From positions 8,109,160-8,173,159 of the forward strand of contig NC_092465.1 in assembly GCF_047495875.1 (NCBI RefSeq): 64,000 bases of DNA, written 5' to 3'. The position numbers were made by a program, and so were the translations under genes. Of this stretch, positions 40,249-50,710 are shown piece after piece; position 1 is the stretch's first letter; every line of letters starts with the position of its first letter. The notes beneath the pieces were generated by a model. It did not search any database, was not told the DNA's origin, and saw only the letters and a program-made list of their open reading frames with translations. Source of the stretch: Pithys albifrons albifrons (taxonomy: Eukaryota; Chordata; Aves; Passeriformes; Thamnophilidae).

Positions 40249-40436
40249 CTCGCAGCCCTGGTGGCAGCCCCGCCAGTGACAGCTCCGGCTCCTGCGGGTC
40301 GCTCAGCACTGCGGGCGCTGGTTCTGGGTGCCGCATCTGTTGGGTTCTCTGCAGGGGGCTCCGCAGCACCTCTTTTCCCTGTTCACTGGGGTCTCACAAT
40401 GGCAAGCACTCTTCACAACTGTGGATAACCTTAGGA

Positions 40437-40657
40437 ACAGTGTTCACAGTTAAATCCACCCCTCGACTTTATCCACCTGCAGGTGGCCTGAGGGACGATG
40501 GGCCCATTGAGCCAGGAACAACTCCTCCCCATGCCAGTCCAGGTGAGATGCTCCTCATCAGCTCCTGGGCACATCAGCATTCACATGATGAGTCCTCAGG
40601 GATTCAACTCAAACAGCCGTGTCTTGCCACACACGAACAGCTTTCATGGGCCTCTCT
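40437..40657. repeat. Internal imperfect direct duplication, copy 2
   Basis: Partner of 39665-39890. The copies clearly diverge while the LTRs do not, so the duplication arose in the master lineage well before this insertion. Together with the minisatellite it makes up most of the interior of the element. Confidence 0.85.
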
Positions 40658-40884
40658 TTTCTGCAGTGGCTGCATTCACAGCAGGCACCAGTCGAGCTGT
40701 TTGAACTCACAAAGACAGTGAAACAGTGAAAACGAGCATTCAACAGCAAGGGAGAGTTGTTTACATTTTCTGTTCTGGATGTACTTAAACAAGGCACTTA
40801 TCAATCTATGTTTCTACAACAATCCTCCCGGGAAGCCTGCCAAGATCCTGGGACACCCGCCAAGGTCCTCCGTCGCTCCCGAGT

Positions 40885-40902
40885 TTCCCGGCCAACGCAC
40901 CA
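40885..40902 (-). promoter_or_regulatory. Primer binding site, tRNA-Gly(UCC)
   Basis: On the minus strand, 5 nt (GTTAA) after the 5' LTR, the sequence is TGGTGCGTTGGCCGGGAA. This is an 18/18 complement of the 3' end, with CCA, of vertebrate tRNA-Gly(UCC) as I recall it (ends GGCCAACGCA plus CCA). The GCC isoacceptor would mismatch at one position. The site fixes the element's strand and predicts its minus-strand primer. Confidence 0.88.
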
Positions 40903-40907
40903 TTAAC

Positions 40908-41533
40908 TGTCTTGGTTTGAGATAAGCAACTGCCAACCCCCCCAAGCACAGAGAGAAAAGCCTCCCTCCTAACACCAGGGAAAGGGAGGAAAAGAGAGGG
41001 GAAAGAAAAAAAACACTTCAAACTGCATTTATACTAAATCTACATATATTTTTCACAGAAAGAAAGAGACAATTAGAAGAGAGTACAAATATACACTCAC
41101 ACAAGTCTACAACAACAAGTTCCCCACCTCAACTTCTTAACGAACACACAAATTCTACTGTCTTAACTACACATTACTTAAGAAGAAGCTTATTCCCCAG
41201 GGAGACAAACCCAAGCAGAAAGGAGAGACCCAGAACAACACATTTTACTTTCCTGAGGTACCCTGTGAGCCAGTGGTGGGCCTGGTCCTCTCCATCCCCC
41301 CTGGGACAGCATCGTGCGTCCTCCCAAGAGGAGGGCTGAGAAGCGACTGCCTTAACCACTCCCACACTGGTTCCTGCTTCCCTGGAGATGATGTCATAAT
41401 GTGGTATGGAATACAAACTTACTGGCTAGAAGAGGTCGGCTGTTAGCTCAGCCCAGCTCAAGTCAGCTGACAGCTTCGGCCTAGTCCAGGCTTCAGAGCC
41501 CAAATCTAGGCCCACCTAGGTGAACCCATAACA
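40908..41533 (-). repeat. 5' LTR (element orientation)
   Basis: A 626-bp LTR, identical by eye to the copy at 38790-39415. On the minus strand it starts TGTTATGGG and ends CCAAGACA. It is the upstream LTR because the primer binding site lies just past its end. It holds an open minus frame of 80 codons (41174-41416) duplicated unchanged in the other LTR. That frame has one hydrophobic stretch but no recognised domain and is probably chance. No canonical AATAAA is visible on the minus strand. Confidence 0.93.
41028..41033 (-). promoter_or_regulatory. TATAAA in LTR (TATA box or variant poly(A) signal)
   Basis: The minus strand reads GTATAAATGC about 500 bp into the 626-bp LTR. It could be the TATA box of an LTR promoter, with transcription starting some 25-30 bp further on and running through the primer binding site. 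It could instead be a variant polyadenylation hexamer, because a GT/T-rich stretch (GTGTTTTTTTT) follows shortly after and no AATAAA exists in the LTR. The sequence alone does not decide between these. The other LTR carries the same site at 38910-38915. Confidence 0.35.
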
Positions 41534-41538
41534 ACAGT
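41534..41538. repeat. Target site duplication, right copy (ACAGT)
   Basis: Second copy of the 5-bp duplication flanking the LTR element. It matches 38785-38789 exactly. The neighbouring bases differ, so the duplication is 5 bp and not longer. Confidence 0.9.
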
Positions 41539-44260
41539 ATAACGTATTGGCTGAAAGTATCACTAAGTTTGTGAAGACCTGACACCATGTCAGTGTTATT
41601 TCTCTTTATAAGTGGGCATTTGGGGAGCTTTATGTGGTGACTGCAAGCTGTTAGGTTTGTCTGTTTTGGGCTTTTCTCTGTCGGGGGTTTATTGACTTAT
41701 CAGGGAAACTGGCAAAGTTTTTTTATCTTACTTTATAACGCTAATTATTTGGTGTCAGGGTGAGGGGGGTGTTTATTTTTGCTTAGGAGAAGAGATTGAT
41801 GCAATGTCCAGTCCTGCTGTTAACCACAGAACTGAAGGATTTCACACACCCCCCCCCCCCCCCCAGGCCTTGTTCTTTCCAGTATTTCTCTTTACAGTAG
41901 ACGTAGCTGTAAGAGTTTGGAAAAGGGCAGATGACGTGTGTTGGCTGTGTTTGAAAACAGAGAAGGACAGGATCCAGCTGGCAAAGTGGATTCACTCCAC
42001 TAAGGAATAGAATAAAAGCCTTTCATGCCCCATATATAAAACCATAACCTGCTATGAGAAGCAGGGACACAGAGCTTTCAGTAAAGCATTTCCTACCCAT
42101 TTTGTGGTATGTCTGCTCAGGTTTGGGAGATTTTGGCTGCTAGTTAGAAGCAGACTTTGCCAACAGCAAGGAATATCTTCTACCAAGTTCCAGTAATGAC
42201 AAGCTTAGTGCTATAAGGGGATCTCTGCTAATGCAAATGTTTCAACTTTGTAGATTGTTAAATCGCCTGACAGTGATATCAATCTGTCAATGGGTTAAAA
42301 AAAATGCCCGTTTGTAAAAGTTTAGCGTTAGTTTCCTTGGAATGAAGAGTTGTTAGTTCCTAAATAAGAAATAAAATAATATTTGTTACTTGTTTTTCAT
42401 AGTAATATTTGTCTTGTCTGTGATTTTCTTTTAGAGAACACTTGAAAAAATCATGGCAAAATATTATACAGAAGTCTGGTTTCTTAGGATCTTTTCAGTT
42501 TTGATTGTGTCAAGATTTGGGTCAGCTCAAGTGTTTTGTTGTTCAAAAATCTTCTCAAGGCAATGACAGATATTCCTGCTAAGGAGTATTATTGGTCATG
42601 TTCTCCTACCAGTAAATACATTGCTCTGCTAAACTAATTATAATGCCTTGATAAGGAAAGCCTCCAACACAGCAATCATTAACTAATGGTTCTGCAACTA
42701 AGTTACAATCCAGTAAATTAGATATTGGAAATATTTTTTCACTAAAGTATATGAATACTCTCAAAACTGTTTTCACTACAGTATTTGGGCACTCTTAAAA
42801 CCCAAATAAAAATTAAGAGTGTTTGAGTACAAAGAACATCTTCAGCAGGCTTCAATTTCTTTGTCTCTGATGTCATTTCAAAATTTCTTACTACTGAGAT
42901 TTACTTAGAAAGTTCCTCTTGTTCTCTCAGTCCACAGCATTGCACATCTGGAGTGGAATTTAGTACAGAAAGGTAAGGAGTTTTGCCTCACTCTCTCCTC
43001 TGTGTCAAGACTTGCAAGTGTTCAGCAGAGATCAATAAATGAAGATTGCAATTTTCTTTTATTGTGGAATAATTATATAAAAATATATGAAATATATGTT
43101 GAAAGTCTGAAGTAGAAGTTGACAGAAGATAGGTGGAGAATCAAACCATTCCCCATAACCTAACAGCAAAAGAGGCCATCAAAAAAGGAATTTTAAAAAA
43201 AAGTACCTCTTCCTTAAGACTTCTGAAGTCTGCTGCTCTTAACCCTGTGGTCCTCCATGAAGGTGTCTGACTGCATGGTCTTATCCCCACTGTTCAGTTT
43301 CTTCCCTCCTCTTTTCTCTTTGAGCCATAAAGGAGGCACAGCCAAGGATAGATTGATGTGTGGATCCACATTCACAATCAGGTAGCAGTCTTACTCTGCT
43401 ACTCCAGACCTTGCCTCCATCAGCATCAATTCCTCTAAGAAACAATGCAAATAGTCATGGCAACACATTTTTGAAATAGGTGTCATGGTGGGGAGCAAGG
43501 ACTTCATTTAGTGAGGCATCAGTTCAGCAAATCAATCACTGCATGATCTCTGTTAGTGCCAAGTGCCTTTGGAGTGATCGTTTTGCTGCCCTGACCTGAT
43601 TAGGAGACTTTCTCATGCTTATGAAAATGCAGAATACATTTCAAATGAATAATGTAAAACTATTAGGATAGTGGTGCTCCTGCATTGTATGAACTGGGAC
43701 ATTGTCAAGGTGAGTAACAACTGTTTATTGACTTGAATGACAAGGAACCAGGGTTTCTGCCTTCTTCGTGCTTTCCATTCACACACTTCCATTTACTGGA
43801 TAGATATCCTGGATTACAGGTATGGGAAATTGCTTTTACACTTTGAGGAAAGAGAATCAAAGCATAGCATTCCCAGAGACTGAATAGCAATGTGAATCAT
43901 GAAAGCATTACAGAAAACATGGAGGTTTTGTAACAGCTGATTGAAATGATTATCAATGGCAAGACTGGCAAGCAGTTATCTGTCATTAAAATGTTGCCAG
44001 AAAGCTAAAGCTTTAAAGCTCAGACTTGAGCTTAAAACCACCTGTCAAGGGCTACATGTATGCCCCAGAGGCAGCTACTATTCACAATTCCTTTCTATTC
44101 TCTTGTTGAATTGTCTGGTGAAAAGTTTCACTTTTTATTTTTAAACAAGACCACAACAAGTGCAATGATCTGAGTAGTCTCTAAGTCATATCTTAGGGAT
44201 CTCCTTTGTGTTAAATAAATCACTTACCAAAGCTTTGTATTGCTAAGAGCTGCTTTTCAT
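41539..44260. other. Unique DNA, no gene seen
   Basis: Contains the C16 homopolymer. No repeat family or coding signal was recognised. Confidence 0.6.
41849..41864. repeat. Homopolymer C16
   Basis: Sixteen consecutive C residues after a CACACA run, about 310 bp from the right end of the LTR element. Length is uncertain in any assembly. The complementary G-run could form a quadruplex. Confidence 0.9.
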
Positions 44261-44566
44261 TAGAATCATAAAATCATTGTCATTGGCAGACTTGCTGAGG
44301 GTGCACTCAGTCCCACTGTCCATGTCCCCAACAAATGTGCTGGACAGTGATGGTGTCAGTAACCACTCCTGAGGAACCCTGTCACTGGTCTCCACATGAA
44401 CATCGAGCCAGTGACCACAGCCCTTTGAGTGTGACCATCCAGCCAAGTCCTTGTCCGCCAAGTGGTACATCCATCAAATCCATGTCTCTCTGGTTTAGAG
44501 AAAAAGATGTTGTGTGAGGTGGTGTCAAACACTTTGCAGAAGTTCAGGTAGATGCTGTCAGTCACC
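44261..44566 (-). mobile_element. CR1 reverse-transcriptase fragment joined to a CR1 tail
   Basis: Translation of the minus strand gives the CR1 palm region in two frames broken by a frameshift: a motif A stretch reading IYLNFCKVFDTT, then WLDGHTQR and WRPVTG, then in another frame VPQEW and DSGTECTLSKSAND. The Asp expected in motif A (LDF) is Asn, and the motif C ADD is AND, so both catalytic signatures are damaged. Directly after AND the DNA becomes ATGATTTTATGATTCTA, the CR1 3'-terminal octamer repeat. The rest of ORF2 and the 3' region are missing, so an internal deletion lies at about 44279. It is a dead fragment. Confidence 0.85.
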
Positions 44567-47500
44567 TAAACATCTGTTTGGTATTTATAGGATTTTATCA
44601 GGCACTTAAAGTTACTTTTTAACTTTCCATCGATAAATTTCATGGCATTGTACACATTGGCCAGTTATTTTTTCATGTTCTGTCTACTGGTTTTGTTATT
44701 TTTTAAAAAACTTTATTAGACAAAATAATTCTTGATTTTATCTGATTCCTTTGTCATAACAGTTGTTAATATGAAAAGTGCAGTAGCTGTCTCAATAGCA
44801 AGGCTATTTTCTGTACAATCAGTGATTGAATTTGATCTGCTTAATATTCATTTTAAGTTCAGGTCTTAACAATAGAAATAATGGGCTGTATTTAATATTC
44901 TTTTTTAAATATTAGCATTTGAGATGTTAGTTGAAGTAATCGAAACATTCAAGTCTTCAAAGTTGATTCTTTGAACAAGATAAAGCAGAGATCTAACATC
45001 TAGAAAGAGTAATTTCTTTGGGGTGTACCGAGCTTTGTCTGCTTCAAACCTCTTGAAAATGTTAATTAGCACCAAACAAAGAATAGTGAAAAATATCTTC
45101 AGTCTTCCTTTGAGACTAAGATTTGGGACAAATAGTTTTGCACGTGAAGTGAATATGCAAGTATAAAGAGATTTAAATATCTGATTTTAATAGGTTTCAT
45201 CCCACTGGGGGAGACACTTTTGGTTTTCTATGACCTATACCAATTATTGTGATTCTCCCTGTAGGCAAGTCATAATTCTAATAACTAAGCAAACTAAGCC
45301 TGAAGGTTCTGTAAAATGCCAAATATGTACTTGCACTCTTGCTAGTTACAGAGCTCATACTTGCTACCTGACCTTGTTTCAGTTTCTTAAACTACTTATT
45401 CTCAATCCATTGAAATATTTCTCTTTTAAAGCAGAAATTCCTAGAAATAAAAATAAAATTTAATAACAGTTACTTCTTTGGTTTTGGTCTCACACCAAGC
45501 ATAGTCATCCAGTAACATTAAAGTCTCAGTTTAAGTGAAAGTTGGCTTGATGCGTGCTGAGGCTTGAAGTGTGTCAGTAGTGCAATGGTGCAAACTAAGT
45601 CAAATTCTAAGGCAGTAAACCCATTAAAATTCATATCCAGCTGAGACTACTGACCTCATCTTGCTTTTTTTAGGTCAGTAGCACATCTTCTCTGTTCCTG
45701 TAGGTACTCGGAGCACTTCTGCAAAGCAGACTTTAGGAAGCTGTAAAAGTAGTGCTCTGCTGAGGTGTGAGTCAGGACTGCTCTTCTAAAAATACATGGG
45801 CTGAGCTGAAACAGGAAATTCTGTGTTTTTTTTATCACAGTGCTCAGTTTAGAGAAAGTTACTGGAAGCTTTAGATAATCTTTGTCTCTTCTATCTCAGC
45901 AACCCTGTGCACTATGAGTTGGAGGAGATTTTACCATCATCTTGTAAGAAACTGTTGAGTTTAGGGTGGTATAGAACAGGGTACATTTATAGAAGCAAAG
46001 GTAGAGCAAACAACCTTAGCTGTGCCTACTGAATAGAATATGAATCCTAGAGTCAAATCCATTTCTTGATGTGAAAAGTTTTTAAGTAATCCCTGTAATC
46101 ACAGTTGTATAATGCTCGTCATGGTTCTTCATAGAAGTTAGTAGAATTATGTAATGAAAATTAGTATTCAAATGAAAGAAAATATTCTTCTCTTATTCTC
46201 CTAAACATTGTACATATGTAAGAATATCTGAATCTGTGTCAGTAAGCATGTGCAAATGTAGGGATTAAGAAGAAAACTGGGCTAACAAAAAACAGGAATA
46301 AAGACTATTGAAAGGAAAGATGCTGAAATCAAGGAACCAAACAAAATGGCTTAGATTTTTGTCTCACACATGTCTATAAATACCAATTCTGTAATTTCAG
46401 ATGCTCTCTGAGCTCCAGACTCACCCAATGGGTGAGCTTAATGGGAAGATGTGCAACTGACATCATACTAATCTATACCTGACATTGTGTGTTCGACACC
46501 TCATTTGTGTCATTTAAACTATGGAACATAAAAATCAGAAAGACTAATTACGTGATTTAGTTGCTCAAAGTACTTCATATATTTTTTTTAATTTTCTGTA
46601 TCCCTCTTTTCTGTTGTATCTCCCACATACAGGTTCACAGCTCATACCTTGTTACTCTTGCTCTTTCTTCTAGTATGGCTGTACAACACAAAATGCAGAG
46701 ACTCCTTTTAATTCCAGTTCCAATGTCTGGCTGTGGTAGTGGCCATCACATTCATATTCTTTGTCCAGAAATGAAAGAGGAATTGTTTTGAGTCTCTTTG
46801 GATTGCCAGAATTTCTGTAACAGTTTTAAGGAGGAGAGTTTCCAAACCTGACAGCTTGTTTGCATGTGTCTGCCTCTTTCCTGTGCAGGCTGTATGGTGT
46901 GATGGGAGGAGGAAGGATCTCTCTTTTTCTGGGCAGTTGCATGTCAGATTTGATTGGAAACTGTAGTATAGTGAGTGCTGGAGAGCTGGTGCCAAATCTC
47001 TCTTTTTATGCATTGTGCATTTTGGTGTGTAAGACTGCACAATCCATTATAGCAATCAGTGTATTTATAGGAGTCTTTCACCATTTGTAGTTTCCCCATG
47101 TTTGCAGTTATTCTCTATCCTAAATCTTCTTACCTTGACTAAATTGCAAGATTTTTTGGCATAAATTACATCACTTTCTTTTCCATTTTTCTGTTGCTGT
47201 CTCTTCTCAGACCTTTCTGTAGATGCCTCTCCCATTCATGTCTTCCCTCCGTCTCTCTTCTACTTCTGTCACAGGAGCCTGTTGTTTGTTCACTGTGCTG
47301 CTACAGTCTGTGTTTATGGCTGTCACTGCCTAATACCTCCTGTCTACCACTTAACTTTTTTTTTGTGTTTTCTACCTGTTCTTTTCAAACTACATCTTCT
47401 TGTGTCCTGTTCTGTGTACTGTTCTATTCCAACTTGCTACAGCAGCACCAGACTCTGTCCTGCTGTGATATCCTTGGTATCAAAACTCATGGTTCGTGCA

Positions 47501-48299
47501 CTCAGAGAATGCAAGCATTGAAACAAGGTTTGTTCCATAAAAATAAAAATTAAGCCCATAAACTTTGCAGGTTTCAAATTTACTTTCAGGCATGCACCCA
47601 TCCATAAAAATGTAACTACTATCTCTAACCAATTAGAGGTGTTTCGGACTGTAACATTTTTAAATGTTAGTATCTGTGGCAGTAAATTTGTGCCAGCTAC
47701 TTTCTGTAACTCTGTTTTAGAGTTCAAACAATTCTTTACTGACTTTCAAGGTTGATATGGTCTGCAGAGTTGGAGAGGGACCACTGAGATTTTGTTTCCC
47801 CTCCCTGTCACAAGGCTGCTCAACATCTCATGTCCTTTTCTGTCAAATGCTTGACCTCGGGCCCATGAATAAGTGCTAGTTGTTAACACTTGCCATTGAG
47901 AATCAGTAAGGAAATACCAGTGATAGAGAAAATAATGTAATTTAAGTTTAATTTTGACTTTACAGGCCTCAGGATGTGGGGACCCTTACGTTTAAGCTCA
48001 TCCTTTCTCTTCCAACAAAAATTCCCCACAAAGTGATTTGAAACTTGTTCCTCTTTCTTTCATTTTTCTGTTGAAAAACATTGCTATGCTTACATGGGCT
48101 CTGTGATTACCTAGATGTATTTATCCAGGTGAATAACACCACTGTTAAAATACAGCGCAACTCCCAGGAAAACCAGTTAAAACAGCTTAATAGTGATGTT
48201 TTCAGAATACCAACCTAGAAAGTGCTTCCATGACACTTCCAGTGCATTGCTGGCTTGTTACTGGTCAGCTTGGACTACAGGTAGCAGAGCTCTAACCTT
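44567..48299. other. Unique DNA, no gene seen
   Basis: A pyrimidine-rich stretch around 47190-47450 leaves plus frames of up to 119 codons open (47194-47553). They are Cys/Ser/Leu-rich from composition alone. Otherwise only the weak CR1 remnant at 47755-47860. Confidence 0.55.
47755..47860 (-). mobile_element. Possible CR1 3' remnant
   Basis: The plus strand reads GTTGGAGAGGGACCACTGAG followed by pyrimidine-rich DNA. This is similar to the reverse-complement start of an old CR1 3' end (GTTGGAAGGGACC...GATCATC...TCCAACCCCC). No terminal octamers are present and the match fades quickly. Listed as a weak call. Confidence 0.25.
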
Positions 48300-48700
48300 C
48301 TATCCTTTTATAGGTACTCCTATAAGTTCTGTATCAATCACTACTTTTTATAGTTGAAAATATTTCCCAGGTGATTCCTTATAAAATACTATCCTGAAAC
48401 CCAGGGAGATTACATCTACTCTATTCTTTTTATCAAGCAAGTCAGTTATACATCAAAAAAGATAACAGCTTTATCTGGCAAATCTGCTTTGGCTTCTATC
48501 TCATTTTCTGTTTAAATTCTTGTTTTCCATTGCATGCTGTTAAAATGTTTTCAAAATTCTGTGTGTTAACGAAGTCAAACTCAGGGGTGATCATCCTGCC
48601 CTTTTTTGCAAACTGAGGTATTATTCCCTGTCCTACATTTGCCTGCTCTCCCTGCAGCTGTCTTGGGCAGCTCCCTTTAGGCTTGGACTTGTCCAAGGTG
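48300..48700 (-). mobile_element. Old CR1-type LINE relic around motif A
   Basis: The minus strand at about 48358-48418 encodes VDVISLGFRIVFYKESPGKYF, in which the CR1 motif A pattern VDVIYLDF-KAFD-V-H-KL is still visible. The catalytic Asp is replaced by Gly. The preceding minus-strand DNA carries a TTTTTTGAT...CTTGATAAA pattern matching the segment before motif A, and 48500-48690 resembles the fingers region at DNA level. Several stops and indels are present. Boundaries are approximate. Confidence 0.55.
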
Positions 48701-50399
48701 CTAAGTCAGATTTTCTGGGCTTTTTGCTGCTGTGCCTCAGGACAGAATTGTGTATCAGTAAAACAAAACATTTCAGTTGCTGACAAACAGTGTGGAGGGT
48801 TTTCCTTTTTTGACCTCCTACGAGATTAAAGATGTTTATTCCTTAATGCAGAATAGAACATAGTGCTTAGAGTTCTCCCTGTCCCTGCCCTACCTCACTG
48901 AAGGTGTTCCTGATTAATAGAAAATGCAAAGGATCTCTGACTGAGAAGTGATTTTTTTCTAACTTGCAGGCCACAGGATGGGTGTCATATGTAAAATAAG
49001 TCCAGAATCTGAACTATTGTGGCCCAGTGATGCTTCTGCACAAATGTGCTTTGAACAAAGAATGTGTGTATCTTGTTAGCTGAGACACAGATTGTGGCTG
49101 AATTTTCTGTATCAGTCTTGATGGCAATAAACATTCCGTAATCAGAAAGCTTTGGCTATACCAGCACATGCTTTTGGCTGCTGCTGTTCCACTTGCTTTG
49201 TGGTGTGTCAGCCAAAGCAGTACCTACAAAAAGTATTTCTCTTCTCCATTGATAATTTATAAATCTAAGTGCACACTGAGGTTTTACTAATAGGATTTTT
49301 GGGTTACTAAAATCATTTGGCAAAGCTTGAAGCCTTCATTGCTGCCTGAATCATGATCTCAGAATTTGGCCCATTGAATGGCATATTTAGTCAGCCATCA
49401 AAGAAATTTGAAAATTGGTATATATTAGGTTTAAATTGTCATCATATTTGCTTACATTAGTGTACATTAGTTTGTATCTTGGGGAATTTTAAGTGTCCTC
49501 CTTAATTATAATTGTCTCAATTAACAATCTTAATTTTGCATCAATATTGTGTAGCATTTCTTAGTTTTGTTTGAGCTTAAAGCATTCAGTGAGAAACATG
49601 CCTAGTTACATGCAGAATATGCACACATAAGCTATTTTTAAAGCACAAATAATATGCCATTAAAGTGCATCAAGAAGATATAAAAATATATAGATGCTAA
49701 ATATTTGGTAAAATGGAACAAAAAGATGCTATAGAGTGATATGGAAGAGTATATGAAGTATATAATAGATTTTACTGGACAAACTGAGATAATTGGAATG
49801 GCCTTGATGTCAATGAGAATCAAACTGACATTTTGAAAGCTTTGCAGAATGACTGTATTAGTCAGTTACTCATTATCATGATGCTTTTTGATTTTCTTTT
49901 TTACTTTTAGAGGTGAAGTGTTATGGTCTGATCATTTCCATATTGTTTAGGGCCATCCCCCTTTGGAGGAGATTTATATTGGAAAGAGAGAACTGAACCT
50001 GTCAAAACTGAATTAGAGAGTAAGCTAAAAATTAAGCTGTGTGGATGATCAGATATCCAGGGGTTTAAGATTGTTGACAGAAACCTTTTTTGTTTATCAG
50101 TGTAGATGTGGCTTATGGCAGCCCCTGAGTACTGAGTAAATAGTAAATCTATTTCATCCAGTAATCACAGTAATGTTTTCATACTCTTGAGTTGGAGGCT
50201 ACTGAGCTGGTCATGCTCTGGAGTTGCAGTCTTCTAAATATTTATGACAAGGGCTTAGTTTGTAGCTTAATTGTCTGGTAATGAATATTCTTTTTGAGTT
50301 TGTGCAAATATAACACAGGAGACAGTAGAAGTAGCCCACTATACTGCCAACAACATCTCTCCAGCCTGTTTGGGAGCTTTTTGGTCAATAATCCTGTCC
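48701..50399. other. Unique AT-rich DNA, no gene seen
   Basis: Between two LINE relics. 49500-49550 is dense in TTAATTA and ATTAAC motifs and could be a conserved non-coding element, but nothing in the sequence alone proves that. Confidence 0.5.
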
Positions 50400-50710
50400 T
50401 TTCAAGGACACTTGATCAGATGCCTTAAGTTGTTCAATACACTGAATCAGAGACCTGCCAGGAATCTATAAAATGTGCTGTGCAGAGCTTATGAAACCCA
50501 GTTATTTTCTCCAAAAGCTGTTTCAAGGTGAAGGGTAGGTCAGTTCTGGAATGACCATGTTTAAAAGTGCCCTGAATATCCCAGCTATTGCCACAGAGCC
50601 CATCATTGATTTGAGATGGTACTTCAGGATAAAAACCCCAACAATCTTTTCAGGAACCAAGAGCAAAGTATCACCCCTTAGGTTGCTGTACTTGCCATTA
50701 TCACCCAAGG
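50400..50710 (-). mobile_element. Old LINE reverse-transcriptase relic, family unassigned
   Basis: The minus strand first reads YSNLRGDTLLLVPEKIVG, resembling the NYRGITLLSVPGK block of non-LTR reverse transcriptases. After one frameshift it reads FTLKQLLEKITGFHKL, then AHFIDSWQVSDSVY followed by a stop. The spacing from FTL to the FID of motif A is 20 residues, as in the family pattern FTLRQLQEK...FIDLTKAFDSV. The motif A Asp is retained, but the reading frame is broken by a frameshift and a stop. The block order differs from the CR1 pattern seen elsewhere in the window, so this is probably another LINE clade. Confidence 0.55.

Larger units (their letters stand above)
38790..41533 (-). mobile_element. 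Complete non-autonomous LTR retroelement (ERV-like)
   Basis: A full LTR-internal-LTR element of 2,744 bp. Two 626-bp direct repeats lie at a constant offset of 2,118 bp, begin TG and end CA, and are bracketed by the 5-bp duplication ACAGT. Orientation is minus: reading that strand, the LTR at 40908-41533 is followed after 5 nt by a tRNA-Gly-type primer binding site, and a purine-rich tract abuts the LTR at 38790-39415. The 1,492-bp interior has no gag, protease, polymerase or envelope-like frame on the minus strand, so the element is non-autonomous and was presumably mobilised in trans. A 5-bp target duplication is usual for ERVL-type (class III) elements and unlike the 4 bp of gamma-like or 6 bp of alpha/beta-like elements. 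Assignment to ERVL is inference from this and the LTR termini. Confidence 0.93.

Noticed and set aside
39668..40721. The longest open frames of the window (203 and 216 codons, plus strand)
   Set aside because: They are antisense to the LTR element and stay open because the 17-bp repeat has no stop in any plus frame. Their proteins are just the shifted repeat, with no domain.
38790..41533. Plus-strand orientation of the LTR element
   Set aside because: TG...CA ends fit both strands, but the tRNA-Gly primer site and the polypurine tract are only in the right places on the minus strand.
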